A stretch of 64,000 nucleotides of DNA from Tabrizicola_A sp965284335 (GCF_965284335.1 NZ_OZ260076.1); one strand, 5' to 3'; shown: positions 43,174 to 53,134, counted from the stretch's first letter. Numbers and translations: made by a program. Notes: a model not told the origin generated them from the letters alone.

Positions 43174-44148
43174 TCAGTGAACCGGCTTCTTTCCGCCGAA
43201 CAACCCCGCCCAAAGCGGCCCAATCACCCGGGTCGCCACAGGGATCAGCAAAAGGCCAAGACCAAGGCCCAAGACCCCATCAATGCCCGCCTGCACCGCC
43301 CAAGCCACAAAGCCCGAGGCCGCAGGCAGCGCATGGGCGGCCGCCTCCGCGATGTGGTGGATCGTCTCATAGGGCCAAGGCCACAGATGCGTCACCTCTA
43401 GCCCATGCAGCACGATAGAGCCCCCCACCCAAAGCATCGCCGCCGTGCCAACCGTGGACAAAACCGCCATCAGTTTCGGCATCGCCACCACCAGTCCCCG
43501 CCCAAAGGCGCGCGCAGCGGCGGTTTTGCGATTGGCCGCCATATGCAGCCCAATGTCATCCATCTTCACGATCAGCGCCACCGCGCCATAGACCGCCGCC
43601 GTGATAAAGACGCCCACCACCGCCAAGGTCACCGCTTGCATCCACAGCGATGGGCTTTCCACCGTGGCCAGCGCAATGGTCATAATCTCGGCGGACAGGA
43701 TGAAATCGGTCTTGATTGCGCCCGCCACCTTTTCTTCTTCCAGATGCGCGGGGTCCTTGGTGTCAAAATCCTCCTCCACCAGATGATCGCTGTGGGGGAA
43801 CACGCCGTGAAACACCTTCTCGGCCCCTTCAAAACACAGATAGGCCCCGCCCAGCATCAAAAGGGGCGTGATCGCGGCGGGCAAAAGATAATTCAGCGCC
43901 ATCAGGGCGGGCAGCAGGACCAACAGCTTGTTTTTCACCGACCCCAGCGCGATGCGCCAAATGATTGGCAGCTCGCGATCAGCCGAGAAACCATGCACAT
44001 ATTTCGGCGTCACAGCGGCGTCATCAATCACCACCCCCGCTGCCTTGGCCCCCGCCTTGGTGGCCGCCGCCGCGATATCATCCACGCTGGCCGCTGCCAC
44101 CTTGGCAATCGCCGCCACATCATCCAACAGCGCCAATAGACCGCTCAT
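43174..44148 (-). CDS. DUF808 (YedI-like) membrane protein
   Basis: A 324-residue inner-membrane protein with several predicted helices. The DUF808 start SGLLALLDDVAAIAKVAAASVDDIAAAATKAG and the segments KVFHG, EKVAGAIKTDFILSAEIM and LHMAAN are family-typical. Function is unknown. I start at ATG 44148 with GGAGAG upstream. It is divergent from gapB. Confidence 0.9.
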   Translation of the reverse strand: MSGLLALLDDVAAIAKVAAASVDDIAAAATKAGAKAAGVVIDDAAVTPKYVHGFSADRELPIIWRIALGSVKNKLLVLLPALMALNYLLPAAITPLLMLGGAYLCFEGAEKVFHGVFPHSDHLVEEDFDTKDPAHLEEEKVAGAIKTDFILSAEIMTIALATVESPSLWMQAVTLAVVGVFITAAVYGAVALIVKMDDIGLHMAANRKTAAARAFGRGLVVAMPKLMAVLSTVGTAAMLWVGGSIVLHGLEVTHLWPWPYETIHHIAEAAAHALPAASGFVAWAVQAGIDGVLGLGLGLLLIPVATRVIGPLWAGLFGGKKPVH

Positions 44149-44215
44149 CGCGTCACTCTCCTGCAAACTGCCCCATCTCTAACCGGGCCAGTGCCAGAAG
44201 CAAAGCCTGTGACTT

Positions 44216-44246
44216 GTTAGCGCGAACGCCAGATGTTTGCGTTAAC
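44216..44246. promoter_or_regulatory. Two GTTAGCGCTAAC-like sites upstream of the first gap gene
   Basis: GTTAGCGCGAAC (44216-44227, one mismatch to the perfect palindrome) and GTTTGCGTTAAC (44235-44246, two mismatches), 19 bp apart centre to centre. They lie about 93-123 nt upstream of the ATG. They resemble LacI-family operators. Confidence 0.5.
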
Positions 44247-44338
44247 ACCATGAAAAACCGTCGTTTTTGTTCTTTTGAGACCGGCTCAGCTGCGGTATAG
44301 CGCGGCAGGGGCATTTCTTGGCAAACAGGATCACGCGC

Positions 44339-45343
44339 ATGACCATCACCATCGGCATCAACGGTTTCGGACGTATCGGGCGCTGCACGCTGGCCCATAT
44401 TGCGGAATCGGGGCGCAATGACGTGCAGGTGGTGGCGATGAACGCCACCGGGCCGATTGAAACCAATGCCCATCTTTTGAAATACGATTCGGTCCATGGC
44501 CGTTTCCCCGGCACTGTAAAGGTCGAAGGCAACACGATGGATCTGGGCCGCGGCCCGATCCGTGTGATGTCCACCTACAATCCCGAAGAGCTGGATTGGG
44601 AAGGCTGTGACATCGTTCTGGAATGCACCGGCAAATTCAATGAGCGTGAAAAGGCCGCTGTCCACCTGACGCGCGGTGCCAAGCGGGTGCTCGTCTCTGC
44701 CCCGGCCAAGCGCGCCGATCTGACGGTGGTTTACGGTGTCAATCACCGCAGCCTGCTGCCTGAACATCTTGTGGTGTCGAACGCCTCTTGCACCACCAAC
44801 TGCCTCGCGCCCTTGGCCAAGGTGCTGAACGATGCCATCGGCATTGAATCGGGCGTGATGACCACGATCCACAGCTACACCGGCGACCAGCCCACGCTGG
44901 ACCGCCGCCACAAAGACCTTTACCGCGCCCGCGCCGCAGCCATGGCGATGATCCCCACCTCAACCGGGGCCGGCAAGGCGATTGGCGAGGTGTTGCCCGA
45001 ACTCGCGGGCAAACTCGACGGTTCAGCCATCCGCGTGCCCACCCCCAATGTCTCGGCGGTGGACCTGACCTTTGTGGCAGGCAAATCGGTGACGGTTGAC
45101 GAGGTGAACGAGATCATCCGCGAAGCCTCGCTTGGCAAGATGAGTGCCGTTCTCGCCTATGACCCCGAACCCAAAGTCTCGATCGACTTTAACCACACGC
45201 CGCAATCTTGCATTTTCGCCCCGGATCAGACCAAAGTGGTCGGTGGCCGCACGGTGCGCGTGCTGGCTTGGTATGATAACGAATGGGGCTTTTCCTGCCG
45301 TATGGCCGATGTGGCTGCAGCGATGGGGCGGCTTCTGGGCTAA
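44339..45343 (+). CDS. gap: Glyceraldehyde-3-phosphate dehydrogenase (type I), probable NADP-accepting form
   Basis: A 334-residue type I GAPDH with catalytic C151 in SNASCTTNC and the Rossmann start INGFGRIGR. The coenzyme segment reads VVAMNATGPI. The Asp that binds the adenosine ribose in NAD-dependent GAPDHs (N-D) is replaced by Ala at 36, as in B. subtilis GapB, which suggests NADP use. This fits a gluconeogenic or biosynthetic role. A TTG-start mini-gene and a second gap gene follow. Confidence 0.9.
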   Translation: MTITIGINGFGRIGRCTLAHIAESGRNDVQVVAMNATGPIETNAHLLKYDSVHGRFPGTVKVEGNTMDLGRGPIRVMSTYNPEELDWEGCDIVLECTGKFNEREKAAVHLTRGAKRVLVSAPAKRADLTVVYGVNHRSLLPEHLVVSNASCTTNCLAPLAKVLNDAIGIESGVMTTIHSYTGDQPTLDRRHKDLYRARAAAMAMIPTSTGAGKAIGEVLPELAGKLDGSAIRVPTPNVSAVDLTFVAGKSVTVDEVNEIIREASLGKMSAVLAYDPEPKVSIDFNHTPQSCIFAPDQTKVVGGRTVRVLAWYDNEWGFSCRMADVAAAMGRLLG

Positions 45344-45355
45344 ACCGGAGGGGCT

Positions 45356-45499
45356 TTGACCGACCGCATCGCATTTGTTTTGGCAGGGGTGCTTGGCCTT
45401 GCCGTGCTGGCCGACCTAGCCCTGAACGGCGGGTCGGCCTTGCTGTTTCTGGCCCGCAAAATGATTGACCTGATCGCACTGGTGTCTTTCTGGCGCTAA
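45356..45499 (+). CDS. Small hydrophobic protein between two gap genes (TTG start)
   Basis: A 47-codon frame starting at TTG 45356, just after GGAGG, and ending at TAA 45499. The product is mainly hydrophobic: one segment (about 6-34), then RKMIDLIALVSFWR with an aromatic/Arg end. It is probably a single-span or membrane-associated peptide. It starts 12 nt after the upstream gap stop. I do not recognise the family. The spacing, ribosome-binding site and frame length argue for a real gene; non-ATG starts make such genes easy to miss. Confidence 0.6.
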   Translation: MTDRIAFVLAGVLGLAVLADLALNGGSALLFLARKMIDLIALVSFWR

Positions 45500-45565
45500 C
45501 GCCTCTTGCAGCCGATTTTGGCCGATCCACGCTTTCAGGCTTGATTTTTTGCGCGTTTCCCCGAT

Positions 45566-45577
45566 GTTAGCGCTAAC
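45566..45577. promoter_or_regulatory. Perfect GTTAGCGCTAAC palindrome upstream of the second gap gene
   Basis: A 12-bp perfect palindrome 42-53 nt upstream of the gap ATG at 45619. It has the shape of a LacI-family operator, with central GCGC. Confidence 0.6.
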
Positions 45578-45618
45578 GAGCGCAAATGAGTCGCGCCTTT
45601 GTCAAAAAAGGAAACGCC

Positions 45619-46620
<1,002 letters not shown>

Positions 46621-46637
46621 TATCGGAAGATTCCGCA

Positions 46638-46661
46638 AAGGGCGCCTTCGGGCGCCCTTTT
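46638..46661 (+). terminator. Terminator after the second gap gene
   Basis: A GGGCGCC arm and its complement with a tight TTCG-type loop, followed by TTTT. It lies 17 nt after the gap stop. Confidence 0.85.
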
Positions 46662-46704
46662 GCTATGCGCAAGGCGCATAACGGCAAGCTGATTTAGCCC
46701 AGTT

Positions 46705-46716
46705 GTTATCGCTAAC
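46705..46716. promoter_or_regulatory. GTTATCGCTAAC palindrome-like site
   Basis: One mismatch to GTTAGCGCTAAC. It lies 80-91 nt upstream of the DUF1127-like gene and resembles the sites before both gap genes. Confidence 0.5.
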
Positions 46717-46795
46717 GCCGCGCGCCATATGCTGCACATGCGAAGTTGGGGTTGGCCATTGGGGGTCGCCCGGTCGCATGAGAAAAGGACAAATG

Positions 46796-46957
46796 ATGAA
46801 AACCCTGATTGCCCAGCTGCGTGACATGGCCGCCAAACACGCCACCTTCCGCCGCCTGCGCGCCGAGATCGCCGGCCTGAGCCGCGCCGAAGCCTTGGAC
46901 CTTGGCATCCTGCCCGGCGACGCCGATCGCATCGCCCGCGCTGCCGTTTGGGGCTAA
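46796..46957 (+). CDS. DUF1127-like small protein
   Basis: A 53-residue basic protein. Its end (LSRAEALDLGILPGDADRIARAAVWG) resembles the DUF1127/YjiS arrangement (LG...DI..IA...G). In alphaproteobacteria DUF1127 proteins affect RNA turnover and carbon and phosphate metabolism. Of adjacent ATGs I prefer 46796 because AAAAGGA is 7 nt upstream. A terminator follows directly. Confidence 0.65.
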   Translation: MKTLIAQLRDMAAKHATFRRLRAEIAGLSRAEALDLGILPGDADRIARAAVWG

Positions 46958-46980
46958 GCCGCGCAGCACCCCACTGGATC

Positions 46981-47001
46981 GGGCCCCTTGGGGCCCTTTT
47001 T
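46981..47001. terminator. Terminator DUF1127-like / gph
   Basis: GGGCCCC-TT-GGGGCCC followed by TTTTT on the plus strand. It ends at the gph stop codon and could serve both strands. Confidence 0.8.
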
Positions 47002-47663
47002 CATGCCAAAATCTGCGCCGCCAAAGCGGGCAGATCATCGTAATGGTGCAGCAAAGCCTCGGGACGCAGCCGCTCAATGGCGCGACCCTCAGGGCCAAAG
47101 GTGACCAAAGCCACCGGCACACCAACCGCCAGCCCGGTCTTGCGATCGGTCTCGGTGTCGCCAATCAGCATCGAGCGTGCGACATCCCCCCCCGCCCGCG
47201 TCACGGCAGCCACATAAGGGGCGGCATCGGGTTTACGGGTGGACAGCGTATCGGCCCCGATCAACGCGCCAAAAAGCGGCGCTATCCCCAGCCGCCGCAC
47301 CAACTCTACCGCCAGCCCCTCGGGCTTGTTGGTGCAGATCGCAGTGGCAAACCCGGCGCTGCGCAAGGCCTCCACCGCCGCCTCCGCGCCGGGATAAAGC
47401 CGGGTATGGGTGTCGATCCCCTCGGCATAGGCCGCCAAAAGCCGTGGATAATGCCGCGAGATGTCCTCTTCGGTAAAACCGATCCCCAGCCGTTCATAGC
47501 CCGCCCGCAGCATCGCGCGCCCACCGTGAAAGGCAATCAGCCGATCCCGCGCGTCCAGCACCGCGCCATGGCCTTCGGCCATGAAACAGGCATTGGCCGC
47601 GGCCAGAAGATCATCGCTGGTATCGGCCAAGGTGCCGTCCAGATCAAAGACCACACAGCGCAT
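47001..47663 (-). CDS. gph: Phosphoglycolate phosphatase (HAD superfamily)
   Basis: A 220-residue HAD hydrolase with the nucleophile motif FDLDGTLADTSDDL (residues 6-19), CTNKPEG as motif II and GDTETDRKTG as the metal-binding motif IV. Close in type to Gph, which clears phosphoglycolate. I start at ATG 47663 with GGAAGG upstream; the longer frame runs through the divergent glmU promoter. It is convergent with the DUF1127-like gene. Confidence 0.85.
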   Translation of the reverse strand: MRCVVFDLDGTLADTSDDLLAAANACFMAEGHGAVLDARDRLIAFHGGRAMLRAGYERLGIGFTEEDISRHYPRLLAAYAEGIDTHTRLYPGAEAAVEALRSAGFATAICTNKPEGLAVELVRRLGIAPLFGALIGADTLSTRKPDAAPYVAAVTRAGGDVARSMLIGDTETDRKTGLAVGVPVALVTFGPEGRAIERLRPEALLHHYDDLPALAAQILA

Positions 47664-47747
47664 ATTGTAACCTTCCGTGAACAAGGCCGGGCTTGCAGCC
47701 CCGACAATCCGGGGTAAAACGGGCGACGTGAAATTGAAAGGGGCGTC

Positions 47748-49097
47748 ATGCCGGTTTCGTTGATTATTCTGGCCGCAGGTATGGGCACGCGGATGAACTC
47801 CGATCTGCCCAAGGTTTTGCACAAGGTGGCCGCCGCCCCGCTTTTGCATCACGCGCTGGCCGCAGGGCGCAGCCTTGATCCGGCCAAGATCGTGGTGGTC
47901 ACGGGGCACGGTGCCGAGGAGGTTGCGCGCGCCGCGCGCGACTACGACGAGACTGTCGAGACGGTCTTGCAAGACCCCCAGCTTGGCACCGGCCATGCCG
48001 TAGCCCAAGCCGCCCCCCTTTTGGCCGATGCCGAGGGCGATGCCATCGTGCTTTATGGCGACACCCCGTTCATCCGCCCCGAAACGCTCACGGCGATGCA
48101 GGCCGCCCGCGCCCAGCATGCCGTGGTGGTCTTGGGCTTTCACGCCGCCGATCCCGGCCGCTATGGGCGGCTTTTGACCGATGGCGATAGGCTGCTGGCC
48201 ATTCGCGAATTCAAAGATGCCACAGACGAAGAACGCCGCATAAACCTTTGCAATTCTGGCGTTATCTGCGCTGATGCCAAGACGCTCTTCTCGCTGGTGG
48301 CCCAAGTTGGCAATGCCAATGCGGCCGGGGAATATTATCTGACCGATATCGTCGAACTCGCCCGCGCGCGCGGCCTATCTGCCGGGGTGGTGATCTGCGA
48401 CGAGGCCGAAACCATGGGCATCAACACCCGGGCCGAACTTGCCGCCGCCGAGGCGGCCTTTCAGGCACGCGCCCGTGCCGAGGCGCTGGACAATGGCGTC
48501 ACCCTGACCGCGCCGGACACCGTGTTCTTCGCGCTCGACACCTATATCGGCCGCGATGCCATTATCGGCCCGAATGTCCTGTTCGGCCCCGGCGTCACCA
48601 TTGAATCGGGGGCCGAGATCAAGGGCTTTTGCCATCTCGAAGGCGCCCATGTCTCGCGCGGGGCCGAGGTTGGTCCCTTTGCCCGCCTGCGCCCCGGCGC
48701 GGAACTGGCCGAAGATGTCCATGTCGGCAATTTCGTAGAAATCAAAAACGCCATTCTGGATGAAGGCGTGAAGGTCGGCCACCTCAGCTATATCGGTGAT
48801 GCCGATGTCGGCGAATTCACCAACATCGGCGCAGGCACCGTGACCTGCAATTACGACGGCGTGATGAAACATCGCACCCGGATCGGCAAACGCGCCTTCA
48901 TCGGATCCGACACCATGCTGGTCGCCCCCGTGAGCGTGGGCGACGATGCGCTCACCGCCTCCGGCTCTGTCATCACCGAAGATGTCCCGGCCGAGGCCGT
49001 GGCCTTGGGGCGCGCGAAACAAGTGAATAAGGCAGGACTCGCCACCAAGCTTTTTGAACGGCTGCGTGCTATCAAGGCCGCGAAAGGAAAATCATAA
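47748..49097 (+). CDS. glmU: Bifunctional UDP-GlcNAc pyrophosphorylase / GlcN-1-P acetyltransferase
   Basis: A 449-residue two-domain enzyme. The N-terminal uridylyltransferase has LAAGMGTRMNS with the KVLHKV lysine; the C-terminal left-handed beta helix has hexapeptide repeats and NYDG (IGAGTVTCNYDGVMKHRT). It makes UDP-GlcNAc for peptidoglycan and lipopolysaccharide. Its stop is immediately followed by the glmS ATG, so the two are one operon. Confidence 0.97.
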   Translation: MPVSLIILAAGMGTRMNSDLPKVLHKVAAAPLLHHALAAGRSLDPAKIVVVTGHGAEEVARAARDYDETVETVLQDPQLGTGHAVAQAAPLLADAEGDAIVLYGDTPFIRPETLTAMQAARAQHAVVVLGFHAADPGRYGRLLTDGDRLLAIREFKDATDEERRINLCNSGVICADAKTLFSLVAQVGNANAAGEYYLTDIVELARARGLSAGVVICDEAETMGINTRAELAAAEAAFQARARAEALDNGVTLTAPDTVFFALDTYIGRDAIIGPNVLFGPGVTIESGAEIKGFCHLEGAHVSRGAEVGPFARLRPGAELAEDVHVGNFVEIKNAILDEGVKVGHLSYIGDADVGEFTNIGAGTVTCNYDGVMKHRTRIGKRAFIGSDTMLVAPVSVGDDALTASGSVITEDVPAEAVALGRAKQVNKAGLATKLFERLRAIKAAKGKS

Positions 49098-50912
49098 ATG
49101 TGCGGAATTGTTGGGGTTCTGGGCAGCCACGAGGTCGCGCCCCTTTTGGTCGAGGCGCTGAAACGGCTGGAATATCGCGGCTATGACAGTGCAGGCATTG
49201 CCACCGTGAACGAAGGCAGGCTTGATCGCCGCCGTGAGGTGGGCAAGCTCATCAACCTGTCTGACCTCTTGGTGCACAACCCCCTGCCTGGCAAATCCGG
49301 CATCGGCCACACCCGCTGGGCCACCCATGGCGCGGCCACCACGGGCAATGCCCACCCCCATTCCTGCGGCCCGGTCACCGTGGTGCACAATGGGATTATC
49401 GAAAACTTTCGCGCCCTGCGCGAACGTCTGGCCCCCCATGGCCTGACCCCCTCGACCGACACCGACACCGAAACCGTTGCCATGCTCTGCGCCCATTATC
49501 TGGCCCAAGGCCAATCGCCCCGCGATGCGGTGCGTGCCACGGTGGCCGATCTCGACGGCGCATTTGCGCTCTTGTTCCTCTTTGAAGGCGAACAAGATCT
49601 GATGATCGCCGCCCGCAAGGGCAGCCCCCTGGCCATCGGTCACGGCAAGGGCGAGATGTTTGTCGGATCCGACGCCATCGCTTTGGCCCCGATGACCGAC
49701 CAGATCACCTATCTGGAGGAAGGCGACATCGCCTTTATCACCCGCGCCGGAGCCGAGATTCTGGACGACAAGGGCCGTCTGGCCAATCGCCCGGTGCAAA
49801 AGATCGAAACGCAGGCCACTGTGATCGACAAGGCCGGGCACAAGCACTTTATGACCAAGGAAATTCATGAACAGCCCGTGGTCATGGCCGAAGCCTTGGC
49901 GCGCTATGCCCCCTTGGGCCTGCCGAGCTTTCCAGATGCGCTGGATTTCACCCGCTTTGACCGCGTGGTGATGGTGGCCTGTGGCACGGGCTATTATTCC
50001 TGCCTGACCGCGAAATACTGGTTCGAACAGGTCGCCAAGCTGCCCTGCGAGGTGGATGTGGCCTCCGAGTTCCGCTATCGCGAGCCGCCCGTCTCGCCCC
50101 GCACCTTGGCGATTTTCGTCAGCCAATCGGGCGAAACCGCCGATACGCTGGCCGCGCTGCGCTATATGAAGGGCAAGGCCGATCAGGTGTTGGGGCTGGT
50201 GAATGTCGGCACCTCCTCTATCGCGCGGGACTCCGATCTGGCATTGGCGATCTTGGCGGGCATCGAAGTGTCGGTCGCCTCAACCAAGGCCTATACCAAC
50301 CAATTGACAGTGCTGGCACTTTTGGCGCTGCAAGCGGCCCGCGCGCGCGGCGTTCTGGACGAGGCGACGACCCGCGCCGAAGTCACCGCTTTGCGCGGCG
50401 TGCCAGACCTCATGCGCCAGACCCTTGCGCTGGATGGTCAGATCCAGTCCATGGCCGCCAGTCTTGCCGCCGCCCCCTCTCTTCTATTTTTGGGGCGCGG
50501 GGTGATGTATGCCACCGCGCTTGAGGCAGCGCTCAAGATGAAAGAGCTCAGCTATATCCATGCCGAAGCCTATGCCAGCGGCGAGCTAAAGCACGGCCCG
50601 ATCGCGCTGATTGATCCGAATTTGCCGGTGGTGGTTTTTGCCCCGCATGATCGATTGTTCGAAAAAACCGTGTCGAACATGCAAGAGGTGATGGCGCGAC
50701 ACGGGCAGGTGCATTTGATCACCGATGCCAGCGGCGTGGCCGAGGCCCGCGCGGGCACGGTGGCCCAGTTGACCCTGCCCGCAACGGGCGAATTGACCGC
50801 CCCCATCCTTTACGCCCTGCCCGCCCAGCTTTTAGCCTATCACACCGCCATGGCCAAAGGCACCGATATCGACCAGCCGCGCAATCTGGCCAAATCGGTG
50901 ACGGTGGAATGA
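49098..50912 (+). CDS. glmS: Glutamine-fructose-6-phosphate aminotransferase
   Basis: A 604-residue enzyme making glucosamine-6-phosphate. The N-terminal nucleophile is C2 (MCGIVGVLG), with RWATHG and DGAFAL in the amidotransferase domain. Two SIS domains follow (SQSGETADTLAAL and ASGELKHGPIALID). It catalyses the first step of the pathway finished by GlmU. No glmS-type ribozyme is visible upstream, because glmU abuts it. The AlkD-like gene overlaps its stop by 4 nt. Confidence 0.97.
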   Translation: MCGIVGVLGSHEVAPLLVEALKRLEYRGYDSAGIATVNEGRLDRRREVGKLINLSDLLVHNPLPGKSGIGHTRWATHGAATTGNAHPHSCGPVTVVHNGIIENFRALRERLAPHGLTPSTDTDTETVAMLCAHYLAQGQSPRDAVRATVADLDGAFALLFLFEGEQDLMIAARKGSPLAIGHGKGEMFVGSDAIALAPMTDQITYLEEGDIAFITRAGAEILDDKGRLANRPVQKIETQATVIDKAGHKHFMTKEIHEQPVVMAEALARYAPLGLPSFPDALDFTRFDRVVMVACGTGYYSCLTAKYWFEQVAKLPCEVDVASEFRYREPPVSPRTLAIFVSQSGETADTLAALRYMKGKADQVLGLVNVGTSSIARDSDLALAILAGIEVSVASTKAYTNQLTVLALLALQAARARGVLDEATTRAEVTALRGVPDLMRQTLALDGQIQSMAASLAAAPSLLFLGRGVMYATALEAALKMKELSYIHAEAYASGELKHGPIALIDPNLPVVVFAPHDRLFEKTVSNMQEVMARHGQVHLITDASGVAEARAGTVAQLTLPATGELTAPILYALPAQLLAYHTAMAKGTDIDQPRNLAKSVTVE

Positions 50913-51592
50913 CCGTCACCTTGCAAGACGCGCTGGCAGAGTTGCAGGCCCTGGCCAACCCGGCCAAGGCGGCCGATCTTGCCTCCTATCACAAATCCGC
51001 GCGCGCGTTTTTCGGCATCGCCGTGCCGCAGATCGACGATCTGGCCGACACATGGCGCGCAAAGTGCAGCCTTGAGGACCGCTTGGATCTGGCGGCCCAG
51101 CTTTGGGCGGCTGACATCCACGAAACCCGCGTTGCAGCGGCCAAGCTTTTGACCCAGGCCCGCATCCGCCCCGATGATGAAGGCGCATGGGCGCTGATCC
51201 AAAGCTGGATGCCAGATTTTGACGGCTGGGCCTTGGCCGATCATGTGATGATTGCCGGCCAAAAGCGGCTCGTCTGGCAGCCCGACCGGATCGAGACGGT
51301 CGAGGGCTGGACACAAAGCCCCCATATGTGGACGCGCCGCGCTGCTTTGGTGATCACCCTGCCCTATGCCAAGCAAAACCATCCCAAAGCGGCAGAGGCG
51401 GCCATTCGCGAACGGGTTTTGGGCTGGGCGGCCCAATACACCGCCGATCCCGATTGGTTCATCCAAAATGCGGTGGCAGGCTGGTTGCGCGATCTGTCAA
51501 AGCATGATGCCGCACGCGTGCGGGCTTGGCTTGCCGATCATGGTGATGCGCTAAAGCCTTTTGCGCGCAAAGAGGCGTCAAAACACCTCTGA
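50909..51592 (+). CDS. AlkD-like DNA alkylation repair protein
   Basis: A 227-residue alpha-helical HEAT-like-repeat protein with the AlkD family layout: a SYHKSARAFFGIAVPQIDDLA segment, LAAQLWAADIHETRVAA, and WTRRAALVITL plus DWFIQNAVAGWLRDLS further on. AlkD glycosylases remove bulky alkylated bases without base flipping; members without the right aromatic/acid residues may lack activity. It starts inside the glmS stop (ATGA). Confidence 0.8.
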   Translation: MTVTLQDALAELQALANPAKAADLASYHKSARAFFGIAVPQIDDLADTWRAKCSLEDRLDLAAQLWAADIHETRVAAAKLLTQARIRPDDEGAWALIQSWMPDFDGWALADHVMIAGQKRLVWQPDRIETVEGWTQSPHMWTRRAALVITLPYAKQNHPKAAEAAIRERVLGWAAQYTADPDWFIQNAVAGWLRDLSKHDAARVRAWLADHGDALKPFARKEASKHL

Positions 51593-51598
51593 CAGCAC

Positions 51599-51661
51599 TC
51601 CTCGTCGACTTCGTCGCTCGTCGTGTCGCCCCGAGGAGAAGCCGAAGGCGCCCGACGAGGA
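51599..51661. repeat. Hairpin with CGTCG arms in convergent gap
   Basis: TCCTCGTCG (51599-51607) pairs with CGACGAGGA (51653-51661), and GC-rich internal CTTCG/CGTCG words lie between. It sits in the convergent gap AlkD-like / ccmG. Similar arms occur at 5616-5682, also convergent. Confidence 0.55.
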
Positions 51662-51668
51662 AGCGATT

Positions 51669-52205
51669 TCACTCAGCCGCCAGCGCTTTGTCCAACTCGG
51701 GCCGGAAGCGTTGCAGGTAATCATCGCCCACCAAGGGACCGATAAAGCGGTAAACCACCTCACCCTTGCCATTCAGGATAAAGGTTTCCGGCGGTGCCGT
51801 AACACCCCATTCCAACCGAGTGCGCCCCTTTGGATCAAAGGAAATGCTGGCAAAGGGGTTGCCGTCATCGGCCAAAAAGGCCAGCGCATCCGCCTCACGA
51901 TCCATCATATTCACCCCGATCAAGGGAATACCTTCGGCCGCCAGCGCGGTCAGCGTCGGATGCTCTGCCCGACACGGCGGGCACCATGAGGCCCAAAAGT
52001 TCACCAAAACCACACGGCCTTGGGCCAGATCGGCCTGCACCGGGGCCGGGATGCCCGGCAAAGCCTCTTGTTCAATCGGCGGGGCCGCCTTGCCCAAAAA
52101 GACCGAGGGCAGGTCATTGGGGTTGTCCCGCTTCATACCGATCCAGAAAAGTGAGCCAAGACCCAGCGCGATCAACACAGGCAAGGCCATCAGAAACTTA
52201 TTCAT
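51669..52205 (-). CDS. ccmG: Cytochrome c biogenesis thioredoxin-like protein
   Basis: A 178-residue thioredoxin-fold protein with one N-terminal membrane anchor (about 5-23) and the active site WCPPC (C75-C78). The cis-Pro segment is GVTAPPETF. It reduces apocytochrome c cysteines on the periplasmic side. It is the last gene of ccmABCDG, overlapping ccmD by 8 nt. Confidence 0.95.
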   Translation of the reverse strand: MNKFLMALPVLIALGLGSLFWIGMKRDNPNDLPSVFLGKAAPPIEQEALPGIPAPVQADLAQGRVVLVNFWASWCPPCRAEHPTLTALAAEGIPLIGVNMMDREADALAFLADDGNPFASISFDPKGRTRLEWGVTAPPETFILNGKGEVVYRFIGPLVGDDYLQRFRPELDKALAAE

Positions 52206-52359
52206 GGCCCGTCCCCTGCCGACGCTCTACCTCTTCCAGCGCGCGCTTGGCCTTTCGCGCTTGCCACAGCGTCAGCGCCACCAAAGCGCCCAATAGCACA
52301 AAGGTGGCAACATAAGACCCAATCACCGCCGCCGCATATTTCCCAAGATCTGGTATCAT
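52198..52359 (-). CDS. ccmD: Heme exporter protein CcmD
   Basis: A 53-residue single-span protein: a hydrophobic helix (about 12-32), then a charged tail (ARKAKRALEEVERRQ). It connects CcmABC to CcmE for heme release. It overlaps ccmC (4 nt) and ccmG (8 nt). I start at ATG 52359. Confidence 0.85.
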   Translation of the reverse strand: MIPDLGKYAAAVIGSYVATFVLLGALVALTLWQARKAKRALEEVERRQGTGHE

Positions 52360-53087
52360 GCCACCCTCTCCCGCGCGATCAGCGCCTGCACACGCCGGGT
52401 GCGAATTTCCGTGCGGGTGCGGATCAGCAAGAGCATCACGAAGACCAAGACAAAACCGACGATGCACACCACCAAAGGCACATAATAGGTGGGATGCAGC
52501 GGGTCTTTTTCCCCAACCTTCATGATGGTGCTGTCCTGATGCAGCCCTTGGTTCCAAAACTTGACCGCATAGCGCGACATAAAGGCAAAGACCGATCCGA
52601 CGACCGCCAGCACAGCCGTCAAATCCGCGGCGGTGTCTGGGTTTTCAACTGCAGCCCAAAGCGCGATATAGCCCATGTAAAACAGCGCCAGGATCAGAAA
52701 CGCCGTCAAGCGCGGGTCCCAGGCCCACCAGGTGCCCCACATCGGCTGCCCCCAAAACGCCCCCGTCACCAGCGCAATCAGAGTGAACACCAGCCCCACG
52801 GGTGCTGCGGCCTTGGCCGCCAGCGCGCTAACATGGTGGCGGCGGATCAGCCAGATCAGGCTGGCCGCCAGCATCATCACCCAGACATTGATTGCCATCA
52901 TCGCCGTCGGCACATGAATGAAGATGATCTTGACGGTCGATCCTTGCTTGAAATCATCTGGCGTAAACATGAACCCCCAGATCAGCCCGATGGCCAGACT
53001 GATCACCGCCAAGGCGCTCACCCAAGGCAGCACGGTGCCGGAGGTTTGCATGAATTTCTTGGGGTTGGCATATTCCCAGATCGACAT
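52356..53087 (-). CDS. ccmC: Heme handling membrane protein CcmC
   Basis: A 243-residue protein with six predicted helices and the tryptophan-rich heme-handling motif (WGTWWAWDPRLT, about 117-128). One axial His candidate is H58 in FIHVP; the other is in the second periplasmic loop. It binds heme with CcmE. I start at ATG 53087, with AAGGA 6 nt before it; the longer frame has no family content. Confidence 0.95.
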   Translation of the reverse strand: MSIWEYANPKKFMQTSGTVLPWVSALAVISLAIGLIWGFMFTPDDFKQGSTVKIIFIHVPTAMMAINVWVMMLAASLIWLIRRHHVSALAAKAAAPVGLVFTLIALVTGAFWGQPMWGTWWAWDPRLTAFLILALFYMGYIALWAAVENPDTAADLTAVLAVVGSVFAFMSRYAVKFWNQGLHQDSTIMKVGEKDPLHPTYYVPLVVCIVGFVLVFVMLLLIRTRTEIRTRRVQALIARERVA

Positions 53088-53134
53088 TGTCATTCCTTGG
53101 CGCTTCGCTGGCGTGGTTCTAACATAGCTTTGCC

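Noticed and set aside
44249..44299. A 16-codon leader-like frame upstream of the first gap gene
   Set aside because: It has no ribosome-binding site, no attenuator structure and no run of regulatory codons; probably chance.
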